Assembly: GCA_041653875.1 (NCBI GenBank)
Contig: JBAZEM010000030.1
Coordinates: 1-23,787 of the forward strand
Direction: 5' to 3'
Origin: VSJD01 sp041653875
GTDB taxonomy: Bacteria > Verrucomicrobiota > Kiritimatiellia > JAAZAB01
Length of the DNA stretch: 23,787 bases
Position numbers and translations under genes: made by a program
Notes under the pieces: model-generated
Databases searched by the model: none
What the model was told of the DNA's origin: nothing
What the model saw: the letters and a program-made list of their open reading frames with translations, nothing else
In this document: piece by piece, positions 8,864 to 16,830 of the stretch
Position numbering within the stretch: the stretch's first letter is position 1
Layout of the letters: each line of letters opens with the position of its first letter

Positions 8864-9682
8864 TTAGAAACTATACGCCACTTTGAGCGTGCCGTGGCCG
8901 TTTTCATCGGCATTGGCGCTCGCGCCGCCATAGAGGTTGATGCTGAGATTCTCAAGCGGCTTATAGCACATGCCGCCGTTGAAATAGACCGGTACGTCCT
9001 TGGGGCTCCCTTTTTCTTTTTCGGTCACCTTCGCTTCCGCCAACACCGAGAATTGCGGGCTAAGCTCCCAGATGAACGACGCCGCGCCTTCGAAACGGCC
9101 ATTGTCGCCGACGTTGGCATCGTAACGCCCATCGAGAATCCAGGTGTACTTGTCGAATGTCGTCGTGCCGACGGCCGCGCCAAAAATGGCATCCGTCTCG
9201 CCGTTGCCCATGTGCTCTTTGTCGTCACCGCTCGGGAACGTGACTTCGATATAGGGGATGACCCAAGGATATTTGTAGGTGTATTCGTAGGCCAGCAGTT
9301 CGGCGCCGACGGCGATGTCGTTGAACCCGTTGTTGTTCTTTTGCTTGGCATCCGATTTGTCGAAGCTGTAGGGCACCTTCGCATAAACCGCCAGGTTGTC
9401 GAGCAAGCCATACTTGGCATAGGGCTCGACGGTCGTGGATTTTAACTTGGGATTGGCGTTTTTATCCACAAAAACACCCTGATAGGACTTGGGGTCAACC
9501 TTGGAAACGAAATATTCGTCGTATTGCGCGTAGTTGACGAAGGTGCCGACCTCCGCCTTGCCCGTTTCGGGGAAGCGGTTCTCGCGCGTGAACAACGGAC
9601 GCATGGATTCGCTTTGCGCCCACCCGGAAGTCGCGATTGTCACGGCCGCCGTTACGACCAAACCCAATCTTTTCATATTCAT
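8864..9682 (-). CDS. Outer-membrane beta-barrel protein (MetA-like/transporter type)
   Basis: The 272-residue protein begins with a clear signal peptide (MKRLGLVVTAAVTIATSGWA, cleavage after WAQ or just before). Alternating hydrophobic and polar strands with Asn/Gly/Asp-rich turns follow, and it ends in a phenylalanine (VAYSF), the usual signal for beta-barrel assembly. The pattern (KYGLLDNLAVYAKVPYSF, IPYIEVTFPSGDD) resembles the family annotated as phenol-degradation MetA-pathway or transporter outer-membrane proteins; the substrate is not known. The ATG at 9682 has AGGAG 6 nt upstream. It seems to be a single-gene unit with its own promoter, and no terminator is visible before the next gene. 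Confidence 0.78.
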   Translation of the reverse strand: MNMKRLGLVVTAAVTIATSGWAQSESMRPLFTRENRFPETGKAEVGTFVNYAQYDEYFVSKVDPKSYQGVFVDKNANPKLKSTTVEPYAKYGLLDNLAVYAKVPYSFDKSDAKQKNNNGFNDIAVGAELLAYEYTYKYPWVIPYIEVTFPSGDDKEHMGNGETDAIFGAAVGTTTFDKYTWILDGRYDANVGDNGRFEGAASFIWELSPQFSVLAEAKVTEKEKGSPKDVPVYFNGGMCYKPLENLSINLYGGASANADENGHGTLKVAYSF

Positions 9683-9716
9683 TTGCCTCTCCTATAGGAT
9701 GGTGACGAACGATTGT

Positions 9717-9745
9717 TTAAAACCATACACACAGGCAATTTTCAA
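9717..9745 (-). promoter_or_regulatory. Weak predicted promoter of the outer-membrane protein gene
   Basis: On the minus strand TTGAAA (9740-9745), a 17-bp spacer and TTTTAA (9717-9722) lie about 35 bp before the start codon. The -35 box is good and the -10 box poor. Confidence 0.3.
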
Positions 9746-9936
9746 CGCAAGCATAAAAATCGGACTTCACGTAATGAGTCAGTGGACAAGGGGGAGGTGT
9801 AGATGCGGTTCGACTTGTCCGCCTACGGTGGATAGAACCGCGGATTGCCGTTCTGTCGAACGGCCACCACACCTGATACGCGACGCCTGGTCCTGTCATG
9901 TATATGTCTGCCCCCCACGTTCCGACCCATTACGGC
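9746..9936. other. Intergenic region with one perfect hairpin
   Basis: There is no gene between hypE and the outer-membrane protein gene. The only clear structure is GCCGTTC-TGTC-GAACGGC (9847-9864), a perfect 7-bp stem lying about 75 bp after the hypE stop. It has no T run, so it is not a typical intrinsic terminator. Confidence 0.45.
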
Positions 9937-10941
9937 TTAACAAATCCTGGGCAAATCTTCGCCCAAGGGAGTCTCTACAATCCGCTCCCCGCCCAAGGCG
10001 GTTTCCATGAGCACCATCCCGACCGGCGCCGCGACTACCTCGCCAATCACTGCCGCCTCCCGGCCCAGCGGATGCGCGCGCAGGATACGCAGGGCGCGCT
10101 CGGCCTGCGCGGACGCGCAGATTACCAGGGCTTTGCCCTCGTTGGCCACGTTGAGCACATCCAACCCCAACAGCTTGCAGGCGCCTTGCACGCCCGGATG
10201 GATTGGCAAGGCGCGCTCGCAAACATGGATGCCGACTTGCGCCGCCGCGGCAATGTCGCCCAGGGCCGCCGCCACACCCCCGCGCGTCGGGTCGCGCAGG
10301 CTGTGGATTTCCGGAATTTCCCGCAAGAGCGGCTCGATCAGGCCCCAGAGCGGGGCGGCGTCGCTGATCACGTCCGTTTCCAGGTTAAGCCCCTCGCGCC
10401 GGCTCATGACGGCGATGCCATGGTCGCCGAGCGCGCCGGTGATAATAACGGCATCCCCATTGCGCGCGTTGGCCACGTGGGTGTCCACGCCGGGCCGGCG
10501 CACGCCGATCCCGGCGGTGTTGATAAAGACGCCGTTGCCCTTGCCGTGTTCCACCACCTTGGTGTCGCCGGTCACCACCAGCACGCCGGTCTCCCGCGCC
10601 ATTTGCGCCGCCGATCGAACCACGCGTTCAAGGTCGGCCAGGGCCAGTCCCTCTTCCAGGATCAGGGCCAGGCTTAAGTAACGCGGCGCGGCGCCCTGCA
10701 TGGCCAGGTCGTTGATCGTGCCGCAGACCGCCAGTTTGCCGATGTCCCCGCCGGGAAAGAAAATCGGGCTGACCACATAGGAATCCGTCGTGAAGACGAT
10801 CTCGCGCTCGGGCATGTCCAGGCAGGCGCCGTCATCCAGCCGGTCCAGGATCGGATTGCCCAGGTGCTTGAGAATCAGGTCCCGGATCAATTGCTGACTG
10901 CGCCGCCCGCCCCCGCCATGCGAGAGCAGGACCAGGTCCAT
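9937..10941 (-). CDS. hypE: Hydrogenase maturation protein HypE (carbamoyl dehydratase)
   Basis: HypE takes the carbamoyl group delivered by HypF onto its C-terminal cysteine and dehydrates it with ATP to a thiocyanate, the source of the CN ligands of the [NiFe] hydrogenase iron. The 334-residue protein matches the PurM-like family: an N-terminal GGGGRRSQQLI, VVTGDTKVVEHGKG, DPTRGGVAAAL and the diagnostic PRIC C-terminus with the catalytic terminal cysteine. The frame stays open upstream to 11178, but that part is heptamer repeat (IRNPQSA and DDGR peptides). The ATG at 10941 is the homology-based start; it directly abuts the GCGGATT repeat and lacks a ribosome binding site. Last gene of the hypFCDE cluster. 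Confidence 0.93.
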   Translation of the reverse strand: MDLVLLSHGGGGRRSQQLIRDLILKHLGNPILDRLDDGACLDMPEREIVFTTDSYVVSPIFFPGGDIGKLAVCGTINDLAMQGAAPRYLSLALILEEGLALADLERVVRSAAQMARETGVLVVTGDTKVVEHGKGNGVFINTAGIGVRRPGVDTHVANARNGDAVIITGALGDHGIAVMSRREGLNLETDVISDAAPLWGLIEPLLREIPEIHSLRDPTRGGVAAALGDIAAAAQVGIHVCERALPIHPGVQGACKLLGLDVLNVANEGKALVICASAQAERALRILRAHPLGREAAVIGEVVAAPVGMVLMETALGGERIVETPLGEDLPRIC

Positions 10942-11206
10942 TGCGGATTGCGGATTGCGGATTTCTGATTGCGAATTTATTACGTTTGATTTATTCATTC
11001 GACGTTGAGCATTGGATTTGCTTTTATTTATCCGTCTTCCGTCTTCCGTCTTCCGTCTTCCGTCTTCCGTCTTCCGTCGTCTGTCATCTGTCGTCCGTCG
11101 TCCGTCATCCGTCATCCGTCCTCTGTCGTCCGTCTTCCGTCCTCTGTCGTCCGTCATCTGTCGTCCGTCGTCCGTCATCCGTCATCCGTCCTCCGTCCTC
11201 CGCCCC
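10942..11206. repeat. Heptamer tracts between hypE and hypD (GCGGATT, CTTCCGT, CGTCCGT)
   Basis: Three copies of GCGGATT (10941-10966) abut the hypE start. A long run of CTTCCGT then CGTCCGT/CATCCGT units covers about 11030-11206 and enters the 3' end of hypD. Several different heptamers are placed side by side. Confidence 0.88.
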
Positions 11207-12265
11207 CACTTTCCCATACTTATAATAGGCCGCACAGGCGCCTTCGCTGGATACCATGCAGGCGCCCACGGGCGTCTCCGGGGTGCAGGTCGTCCGGAAG
11301 AGCGCGCAGGCTGTGGGCAGTTTGGCGCCACGCAGGACGTCGCCGCATAGACACGCGGAGCGCTTTGCCGGCTTGGCGCACGGTTGAGGCGCCAGCGCCG
11401 CCTGGGCGTCGTGGGCGCGATACTCGGCGCGAATACTCAACCCGCTCGAAGGAATCGTGCCCAGCCCGCGCCATTCGGCGTCGCAGGGCTCGAACACTTC
11501 CGCCATAATGGCCCGGGCCTCCGGATTGCCTTCGGCGCTCACTCCGCGCACATACTGATTTTCAACCTGGGCCCGATGTTCGGCCGTCTGCTTCAAAAGC
11601 ATCGCGATTGCCGCCAGCATGTCATCCGCCTCAAACCCGGCCGCCACGCAAGGCAGGGAATAGTCGCGGCAGATGAATTCATAAGGACGCAGGCCGATAA
11701 TGGCGCTGACATGGCCCGGACACAGGAAGCCGTCGATCGCCACTTCGCCTCCCTGCAGGAGCGCCGCCATGGCCGGCGGCATGGTCCGATGCGCCGAGAG
11801 CACCAGAAAATTGCCGAGGCCATCCCGCCCCGCCTGGCGAATGGACCAGGCCACGGTCGGCGCGGTGGTCTCGAAGCCGACCCCCAGAAAAACAACTTTG
11901 CGGTTCGGCTGTTTTTTCGCCAGCGCCAAGGCGTCCAGGGCGGAATAGACCACCCGGATATCCGCGCCCGTGGCCCGTTCGCGCTCCAGCGAGCTTTCGG
12001 TTCCAGGCACCCGCAGGAGATCGCCAAAAGTCGTTATGATCGCATCCGAGCGACGCGCAATGGCAATGGCCCGATCCACATAATCGTCCGGTGTGACGCA
12101 GACCGGACAGCCCGGCCCGGAAAGCAGGGCCACATTCGCGGGCAGGAGCGAGCGCAGACCAGACCGAAAAGCCGTCATGGTATGGGTCCCGCAGACCTCC
12201 ATCAACCGGATGGGGCGGCCAATCTGTTGCGCCAGACGCCGGATGGATTCAAGATGAAGATTCAT
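11105..12265 (-). CDS. hypD: Hydrogenase maturation protein HypD, with repeat-derived tail
   Basis: HypD is the [4Fe-4S] scaffold that, with HypC, holds the Fe(CN)2CO unit before insertion into the [NiFe] hydrogenase large subunit. Key residues are present: C25 in CGTHT, C53 and C56 in GPGCPVC, GFETTAPT, and the cluster-binding C-terminal cysteines in CLCGDVLRG, TTCTPETPVGACM and SEGACAAYY. The family sequence ends at about residue 350 (YYKYG). The last 35 or so residues (DGRRTTDDGRQRTEDGR type) come from the heptamer tract, so the native stop seems to be lost. The start at 12265 has no visible ribosome binding site but fits the family N-terminus. Confidence 0.94.
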   Translation of the reverse strand: MNLHLESIRRLAQQIGRPIRLMEVCGTHTMTAFRSGLRSLLPANVALLSGPGCPVCVTPDDYVDRAIAIARRSDAIITTFGDLLRVPGTESSLERERATGADIRVVYSALDALALAKKQPNRKVVFLGVGFETTAPTVAWSIRQAGRDGLGNFLVLSAHRTMPPAMAALLQGGEVAIDGFLCPGHVSAIIGLRPYEFICRDYSLPCVAAGFEADDMLAAIAMLLKQTAEHRAQVENQYVRGVSAEGNPEARAIMAEVFEPCDAEWRGLGTIPSSGLSIRAEYRAHDAQAALAPQPCAKPAKRSACLCGDVLRGAKLPTACALFRTTCTPETPVGACMVSSEGACAAYYKYGKVGAEDGGRMTDDGRRTTDDGRQRTEDGRQRTDDG

Positions 12266-12302
12266 TGGTGGAAACCGCGCTAATTAGGCCCTCGGTATTT
12301 GT

Positions 12303-12478
12303 TTCATGTAGCCGCGGCGGCGTGCCTCGGCGAAGATCTTAGCGAAGCATGGGTGACGCCGTGGCCTGCCCGCAGTCGCTACCCCGCCTGCAACGCTGTA
12401 GCACTGCGGGCAGGGCTCCAGCGTTGCGGGCGTGGCCGCCGAAAGAGTCCACGCCGTCAACGGCGCGGCTTCGAAAGA
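12303..12478. repeat. GTAG-type palindromic element between hypD and hypC, with a nested insertion
   Basis: It starts GTAGCCGCGGCGG and continues with TGACGCCGTGG, later CCACGCCGTCAACGGCGCGGCT, so the ends are inverted repeats. The same frame of motifs occurs inside hypF (14487-14586). Compared with that copy, an extra segment of about 30 bp (CGTGCCTCGGCGAAGATCTT...) splits the left arm, suggesting one repeat landed in another. No coding potential is seen. Confidence 0.65.
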
Positions 12479-12492
12479 GCAATTGGATGAAC

Positions 12493-12741
12493 TTATCCGG
12501 AGTCAGGATTCTGAATTCTGTCTCCTGTCTCCTGACTACCTATTTGCATAATTTCATTATATTCCCGCACGTCTTCCTCGGACCATTTGCGGATGGCAAA
12601 TCCGGCATGCAGGAGGACATAATCGCCGATCTGCGGGTCCTTGACAAGCGACACCACCGCCGTCCGGCGCACGCCGTCCATCTCGACAACCGCCTCCTCG
12701 CCGTTAAGGGCGACAATTTTTGCTGGAATCGCTAAACACAT
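12493..12741 (-). CDS. hypC: Hydrogenase maturation chaperone HypC
   Basis: The small chaperone partners HypD and the hydrogenase large subunit through its N-terminal cysteine. The start at 12741 gives the canonical MCLAIPAKI with Cys2; the upstream in-frame start would add seven residues and is rejected because Cys2 must be near the N-terminus. The OB-fold motif GDYVLLHAGFAI is present. The family part ends near residue 68. The final residues (SQETGDRIQNPDSG) come from GTCTCCT heptamers and an adjacent repeat, so this C-terminus is also extended. There is no clear ribosome binding site; the upstream sequence is degenerate heptamer-like repeat. Confidence 0.93.
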   Translation of the reverse strand: MCLAIPAKIVALNGEEAVVEMDGVRRTAVVSLVKDPQIGDYVLLHAGFAIRKWSEEDVREYNEIMQIGSQETGDRIQNPDSG

Positions 12742-12834
12742 TGCTGAATTTTCGATTTTCAATTTCTGATTGCGGCTTTTCGATTTGTCCGATGGAGCGG
12801 CACAACACGTAAATGTTTCTTGCTTTCTTACAAA

Positions 12835-15800
12835 TTACCCTTTCGTCCTTTTCATTCCGTCGTCCGTCGTCCGTCGTCCGTCGTCCGTCGTCCGTCGTCC
12901 GTCGTCCGTCGTCCGTCGTCCGTCGTCCGTCGTCCGTCGTCTGTCGTCTTCTGCATTCTGCATTCTGCATTTTGCATTCTGCATTTTCATAAGCGCCACC
13001 GCCGCCTGGCCAAGGGCAATCCCGCCGTCGTTGGGCGGCACTAATTGATGACTATAGACCTGGAACCCGCGCCGGCGCAAATCATTTGTGGTGAGTGTCA
13101 GCAAAAGATCGTTCTGGAACACGCCGCCGGAAAGCGCCACCCGCTCCAGCCGGGATTCCGGCTCCAGCCGAGATGTCGGCTCCAGACGGGATGCCGTCTC
13201 CAGACGGGATGCCGTCTCCAGCCGGGATTCCGGCGCCAGCCGCTCGCGGTCCCGGATCCGAACGCACATCTCGCCAACCGCTTCCGCCACCGTTTGATGG
13301 AACCTGCCCGCGATGCGACCGCTATCCACATTGGCGCGCCGGTCGGAGACAATCGCCCGGATGGTTGGTCCGAACGAAAGCTGGAAACCGTCATCCTGAA
13401 TTTCAATCTCGTAGGGATATGGCAAAACGCCATCCGGCCGGGCCAAAGTTTGCAAGCGAATAGCCGCCTGGGCTTCGTAGGTAATGTCCTCCCCCAGCCC
13501 AAGCAGCGCGGCCACGGCATCGAACAAGCGCCCCGCACTGGAGGTCCAGGGCGCATTCACGCCCTGCGCGATCATGCCGGCCAAGACCCGGCATTCGTTT
13601 TCAGCAAGACTTGGCAACAAGGCCGGCAGATCGCGACGGTCCGCCTCCGCCAGTTCCGCCAGCCCGTAACTGAACGCCATGCGCGCGGGCTGACGAATCG
13701 CCTCCGCCCCGCCCGGCATCCGATAGGGTTTGAAATGGCCAACCCTTCTAAAATCGGCCAGATCGGCCACCAGGAATTCGCCGCCCCAGATCGTGCCGTC
13801 CGGCCCGTAGCCGGTTCCATCCAGCGCCACGCCAATGACTTTCTCCGTGAGTCCATGCTCCGCCATACAGGCGGCGATATGCGCGTGATGGTGCTGGACG
13901 CCAATCCGGCGGACGCCCTCCTGGACCAGCGCATAATGGGTTGACAGGTAATCCGGGTGCAGATCGTGGGCCACGATCGCCGGCTTCACCTTCAACAGGG
14001 CCGCAAAGTCCTCCACGGTTTCCCGAAAAAACCGGTAAGCGCGGTAATCGTCCAGGTCGCCGATGTGCTGGGATAGAAAAGCCTGCGCGCCGCGCGTAAC
14101 GCACACCGTATTTTTCAATTCCGCGCCACAAGCCAAGACCGCCGGCCCTTCCAGGGGCAAACCGATCGCATCGGGCACAATTCCGCGCGACCGCCGCAGA
14201 AGCAAGCGCTGACCCGCGACAATCTTCAGCACCGAATCGTCGCAACGGCGCACAATGGCGCGGTTGTGAATGAGCGCGGCATCGGCCACGCTCCCCAGAA
14301 TAGCGCCTAATTCCTGCTCGTCCTTGGCAATCGGCTCCTCCGCCAGATTGCCGCTGGTCATGATCAGCGGACCGATCTCCGCCAGCAGAAGATGATGAAG
14401 CGGCGCATACGGCAAAAAGACACCCAGATCATCCGTGTCCGGCGAAAGCAAACGGGACAAATTAGGCCCCGATGCGGGGCAACAGTTGCATGTAGCCGCG
14501 GCGGTGACGCCGTGGCCGCCCGCCGCCGCCCGGGGAGCTATGGTGGGCAGGCCGGAGGAATCCACGCCCTCACGGGCGCGGCTACTCGGATTGTCCGCCG
14601 GAGGCGGATCCTCCAATGGCGGAAAATTCCCATGCATTAAACTGCTTTCCGGCCTCCGGCGCACAACGACAATCGGCGCCGCGGGACTGGTCAGTTCCCG
14701 TTCCTCGATGGCGTCAACCTCACAATGCCGGCGGATTTCGTCCAACCCGGCGAACATCACGGCCAAGGACTTGGCCGGCCGGTGTTTGCGTCCGCGCAAA
14801 CGCCCAACCGCCTCATCGTTCATGGCATCGCAACATAGATGATATCCCCCCACCCCCTTGACCGCGAGAATCCTCCCCGCCTTGAGCAGTTTGACTGCTT
14901 CCTGTATTGTTTCCTTTTCATTCGGCGTTCGATGTTCGATGTTGGATGTTGGATGTTCGCTTCCGCTTCCGTTCCCTTTTCCGTCCTCCGTCTCTTCATT
15001 CGACATTCGATGTTCGATGTTCGATGTTCGAAGTTTGCTTCCGCTTCCTCCTCCCGTCTTTACCAAGGCTCCCGTCTTCGCAAAGGCTTCGCCGGACAAG
15101 TCGCCGGGCAGGCCGTCCTCCGTCGTCCCTGCTTCGCCAAGGCTTCGCATGGCAGGCTGTCGTCCGTCGTCTGTCGTCTGTCCTCCGTCTTCCGTCTTCC
15201 GTCTTCCGTCTTCCGCCGTCTGTCGCCCTCCGTCTCCTTCTTCATTCAACATTGGGCGTTGAGCGTTGGACGTTGGGCGTTTGCTTCCGCTTCCGTTCCT
15301 TTTCCCGTCCTCTGTCTCTTCATTCGACGTTCGATGTTCGATGTTGGATGTTGGATGTTCGCTTCCGCTTCCGTTCCCTTCTCTGTCCTCCGTCTCTTCA
15401 TTCGACGTTCGATGTTCGATGTTGGATGTTGGATGTTCGCTTCCGCTTCCGTTCCCTTCTCTGTCCTCCGTCTCTTCATTCAATGTTCGATGTTCGATGT
15501 TGGATGTTGGATGTTCGCTTCCGCTTCCGTTCCCTTTTCCGTCCTCCGTCTCTTCATTCAACATTGGGCGTTGAGCGTTGGACGTTGGGCGTTCGATTTT
15601 CCCGTCGTCCGTCGTCCGTCGTCCGTCGTCTGTCGTCTGTCCTCCGCTTATCAACGCCACCCTCGGCCCGCACACCGCACAGGCATTCGGCTGGGCATCG
15701 AACCGGCGATCAGCCGGCTCCTCAAATTCTTTTCTACAATCCGGACACATTCTGAATTCCGCCATGCTGGTCCGCTCGCGGTCATAGGGTAACTCGCGGA

Positions 15801-16239
15801 TAATGGTAAAGCGCGGCCCGCAATTCGTGCAATTGATGAACGGATACCCAAACCGGCGGTCTTTGGGATCGAACAGTTCCGCGCGGCAGTCCGGACAGGT
15901 GGCCATGTCCGGCGGCATCCCGGCCCGCAAATCGCCGGACCGGCAATCGCCGGGTTGGCCGCTGGCCTTGATCTCGAAAGGCGCGTGTTCGCCGAGCACA
16001 GGCATACCATTGACCTGGAGCGTTGCGATCCGCGCCTGCCGGGGCGGTTCCGCTTGCAGTTGGACCACAAACCGATCCACCGCCGCAACCTCCCCTTCCA
16101 CTTCGATCGCCACGCCCGACGGAGTATTGCGGACAAAACCGGCGAGCCCCAGGGCCACGGCCTGCCGATAAACCGTCGGCCGGAACCCAACCCCCTGGAC
16201 CCGGCCTGTGACTTGTATGCGTATGCGTTTGGTATTCAC
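12835..16239 (-). CDS. hypF: Carbamoyltransferase HypF with four in-frame repeat expansions
   Basis: HypF makes carbamoyl adenylate from carbamoyl phosphate and passes the carbamoyl group to HypE. Domains in order: acylphosphatase (GRVQGVGFRP), two zinc fingers (CPDC...CTNC and CPDC...CAVC), YrdC-like (VKGVGGYHL...KHRPAKSLAVM, LIMTSGN) and Kae1-like (VQHHHAHIAACMAEH, ALDGTGYGPDGTIWGGEF, ALSGGVFQND, DGGIALGQ). All look intact, but the protein is about 1135 residues against roughly 750 for the family. The excess is four inserts: about 240 residues of PTSNIEHRTSN/DDGRRTT repeats between the zinc fingers and YrdC (14922-15648), about 55 inside YrdC (14463-14630), about 30 in Kae1 (13151-13240), and a DDGRRTT tail. 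The start is uncertain: GTG 16239 fits homologs, while the ATG at 16290 would place a REP palindrome in the coding sequence. Confidence 0.92.
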   Translation of the reverse strand: MNTKRIRIQVTGRVQGVGFRPTVYRQAVALGLAGFVRNTPSGVAIEVEGEVAAVDRFVVQLQAEPPRQARIATLQVNGMPVLGEHAPFEIKASGQPGDCRSGDLRAGMPPDMATCPDCRAELFDPKDRRFGYPFINCTNCGPRFTIIRELPYDRERTSMAEFRMCPDCRKEFEEPADRRFDAQPNACAVCGPRVALISGGQTTDDGRRTTDDGKIERPTSNAQRPMLNEETEDGKGNGSGSEHPTSNIEHRTLNEETEDREGNGSGSEHPTSNIEHRTSNEETEDREGNGSGSEHPTSNIEHRTSNEETEDGKRNGSGSKRPTSNAQRPMLNEEGDGGRQTAEDGRRKTEDGGQTTDDGRQPAMRSLGEAGTTEDGLPGDLSGEAFAKTGALVKTGGGSGSKLRTSNIEHRMSNEETEDGKGNGSGSEHPTSNIEHRTPNEKETIQEAVKLLKAGRILAVKGVGGYHLCCDAMNDEAVGRLRGRKHRPAKSLAVMFAGLDEIRRHCEVDAIEERELTSPAAPIVVVRRRPESSLMHGNFPPLEDPPPADNPSSRAREGVDSSGLPTIAPRAAAGGHGVTAAATCNCCPASGPNLSRLLSPDTDDLGVFLPYAPLHHLLLAEIGPLIMTSGNLAEEPIAKDEQELGAILGSVADAALIHNRAIVRRCDDSVLKIVAGQRLLLRRSRGIVPDAIGLPLEGPAVLACGAELKNTVCVTRGAQAFLSQHIGDLDDYRAYRFFRETVEDFAALLKVKPAIVAHDLHPDYLSTHYALVQEGVRRIGVQHHHAHIAACMAEHGLTEKVIGVALDGTGYGPDGTIWGGEFLVADLADFRRVGHFKPYRMPGGAEAIRQPARMAFSYGLAELAEADRRDLPALLPSLAENECRVLAGMIAQGVNAPWTSSAGRLFDAVAALLGLGEDITYEAQAAIRLQTLARPDGVLPYPYEIEIQDDGFQLSFGPTIRAIVSDRRANVDSGRIAGRFHQTVAEAVGEMCVRIRDRERLAPESRLETASRLETASRLEPTSRLEPESRLERVALSGGVFQNDLLLTLTTNDLRRRGFQVYSHQLVPPNDGGIALGQAAVALMKMQNAKCRMQNAEDDRRRTTDDGRRTTDDGRRTTDDGRRTTDDGMKRTKG
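12857..12991. repeat. CGTCCGT and CATTCTG heptamer tract at the 3' end of hypF
   Basis: About thirteen CGTCCGT units followed by four or five CATTCTG units form the last 45 or so codons of hypF, read on the minus strand as MQNAKCRMQNAE then DDGRRTT. Confidence 0.9.
13151..13240. repeat. Five tandem 18-bp repeats inside hypF
   Basis: Five adjoining 18-bp units (type CGGGATTCCGGCTCCAGC) give (SRLEPE/SRLETA)n in the Kae1-like domain, just before the conserved ALSGGVFQND. As 18 is a multiple of three, copy-number change keeps the frame. Unlike the other inserts it is not heptamer-based. Confidence 0.85.
14487..14586. repeat. GTAG-type palindromic element inserted in the YrdC-like domain of hypF
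   Basis: A 100-bp element starts GTAGCCGCGGCGGTGACGCC and ends GGGCGCGGCTAC; the arms GTAGCCGCG and CGCGGCTAC are inverted repeats, as are GGCGTGG-type inner arms. It is related to 12303-12478. It is translated in frame as SSRAREGVDSSG...GGHGVTAAAT within a variable loop after APIVVVRRR. Confidence 0.72.
14922..15648. repeat. Composite repeat block between the zinc-finger and YrdC domains of hypF
   Basis: The block mixes GATGTTC/GATGTTG, CGTTGGA/CGTTGGG, CTTCCGT and CGTCCGT heptamers. A 78-bp higher-order unit (GNGSGSEHPTSNIEHRTSN plus EETEDRE) recurs with exact 78-bp spacing near 15362 and 15440 and in diverged form on either side. It is open through on the hypF strand. Confidence 0.88.
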
Positions 16240-16265
16240 CGGTATTTTTTGAGACGCCACACCCC

Positions 16266-16284
16266 GGCGGTCGGGCCGACCGCC
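16266..16284. repeat. REP palindrome at the 5' end of the hypF frame
   Basis: A perfect 9-bp stem around a central G. If hypF began at 16290, it would be translated as part of EGGRPDRRG. Confidence 0.8.
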
Positions 16285-16316
16285 CTCCATGACCAATTCA
16301 CCGTCGTCACATTTCA

Positions 16317-16802
16317 TCACCACCGAATCACATTCAAAACGCCTTTATACGGCCATTCCTCCCAATGGTGCACCAAGCCTTTTCTGACCGGATTCTGCCG
16401 CATGTAGGAGTGCTTCTCTGTGTAATGGTCCGCATCTCGTATCTGGGTATCCCATACGTCCATTTGCCACTTACCCTTCAACGCAGGAAGATGTTGACTG
16501 GCCAAGCGCTTCCAATAACGACACCACCGCTTAACGCTCTCCGGGTGTGGCACACCAGGCACGCAGAAAAGATGCAGGTGGTCAGGCATGCACAGAAACT
16601 CGCCCACCCGCCATTGTTCGGCCTCTTGCCACGCCAGCCGAACAGCCTGTACAGCGGCGACGTTGTCAAGCAATGCGTCCCGATCCGTAATGCACACCGT
16701 ACAGAATATGACAACGGGCTCGTTGAAACGATCGACAGGCGTAGGATGTGCCGGATAGCGCCTTTTAGGCAATGGGCCTGTGTCTTTGTCATTGTTCATC
16801 AT
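16317..16802 (-). CDS. REP-associated tyrosine transposase (RAYT, Y1/HuH type)
   Basis: This single-strand DNA transposase-like protein has 161 residues when started at the ATG at 16802; the frame continues upstream through the REP repeats, which encode EGGRPDRR peptides and are not part of the enzyme. Features of the Y1 transposase family: MPDHLHLFCVPG with the metal-binding HxH (HuH) motif, and the C-terminal YTEKHSYMRQNPVRKGLV followed by HHWEEWPYKG, typical of RAYTs, where a tyrosine nearby cleaves DNA. RAYTs are usually single-copy domesticated enzymes that move REP palindromes. The stop codon lies at the 5' edge of the open frame of hypF, so the gene has become inserted at or near the hypF promoter. 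Confidence 0.88.
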   Translation of the reverse strand: MMNNDKDTGPLPKRRYPAHPTPVDRFNEPVVIFCTVCITDRDALLDNVAAVQAVRLAWQEAEQWRVGEFLCMPDHLHLFCVPGVPHPESVKRWCRYWKRLASQHLPALKGKWQMDVWDTQIRDADHYTEKHSYMRQNPVRKGLVHHWEEWPYKGVLNVIRW

Positions 16803-16830
16803 GCAATGCCCCAATTTCTGGAGGGCGACG

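Noticed and set aside
11384..12283. 299-codon plus-strand frame opposite hypD
   Set aside because: Antisense shadow; hypD on the other strand has all conserved cysteines.
14839..15792. Plus-strand frames over the hypF repeat block
   Set aside because: Heptamer repeats are open in every frame; no recognisable domain and no ribosome binding site.
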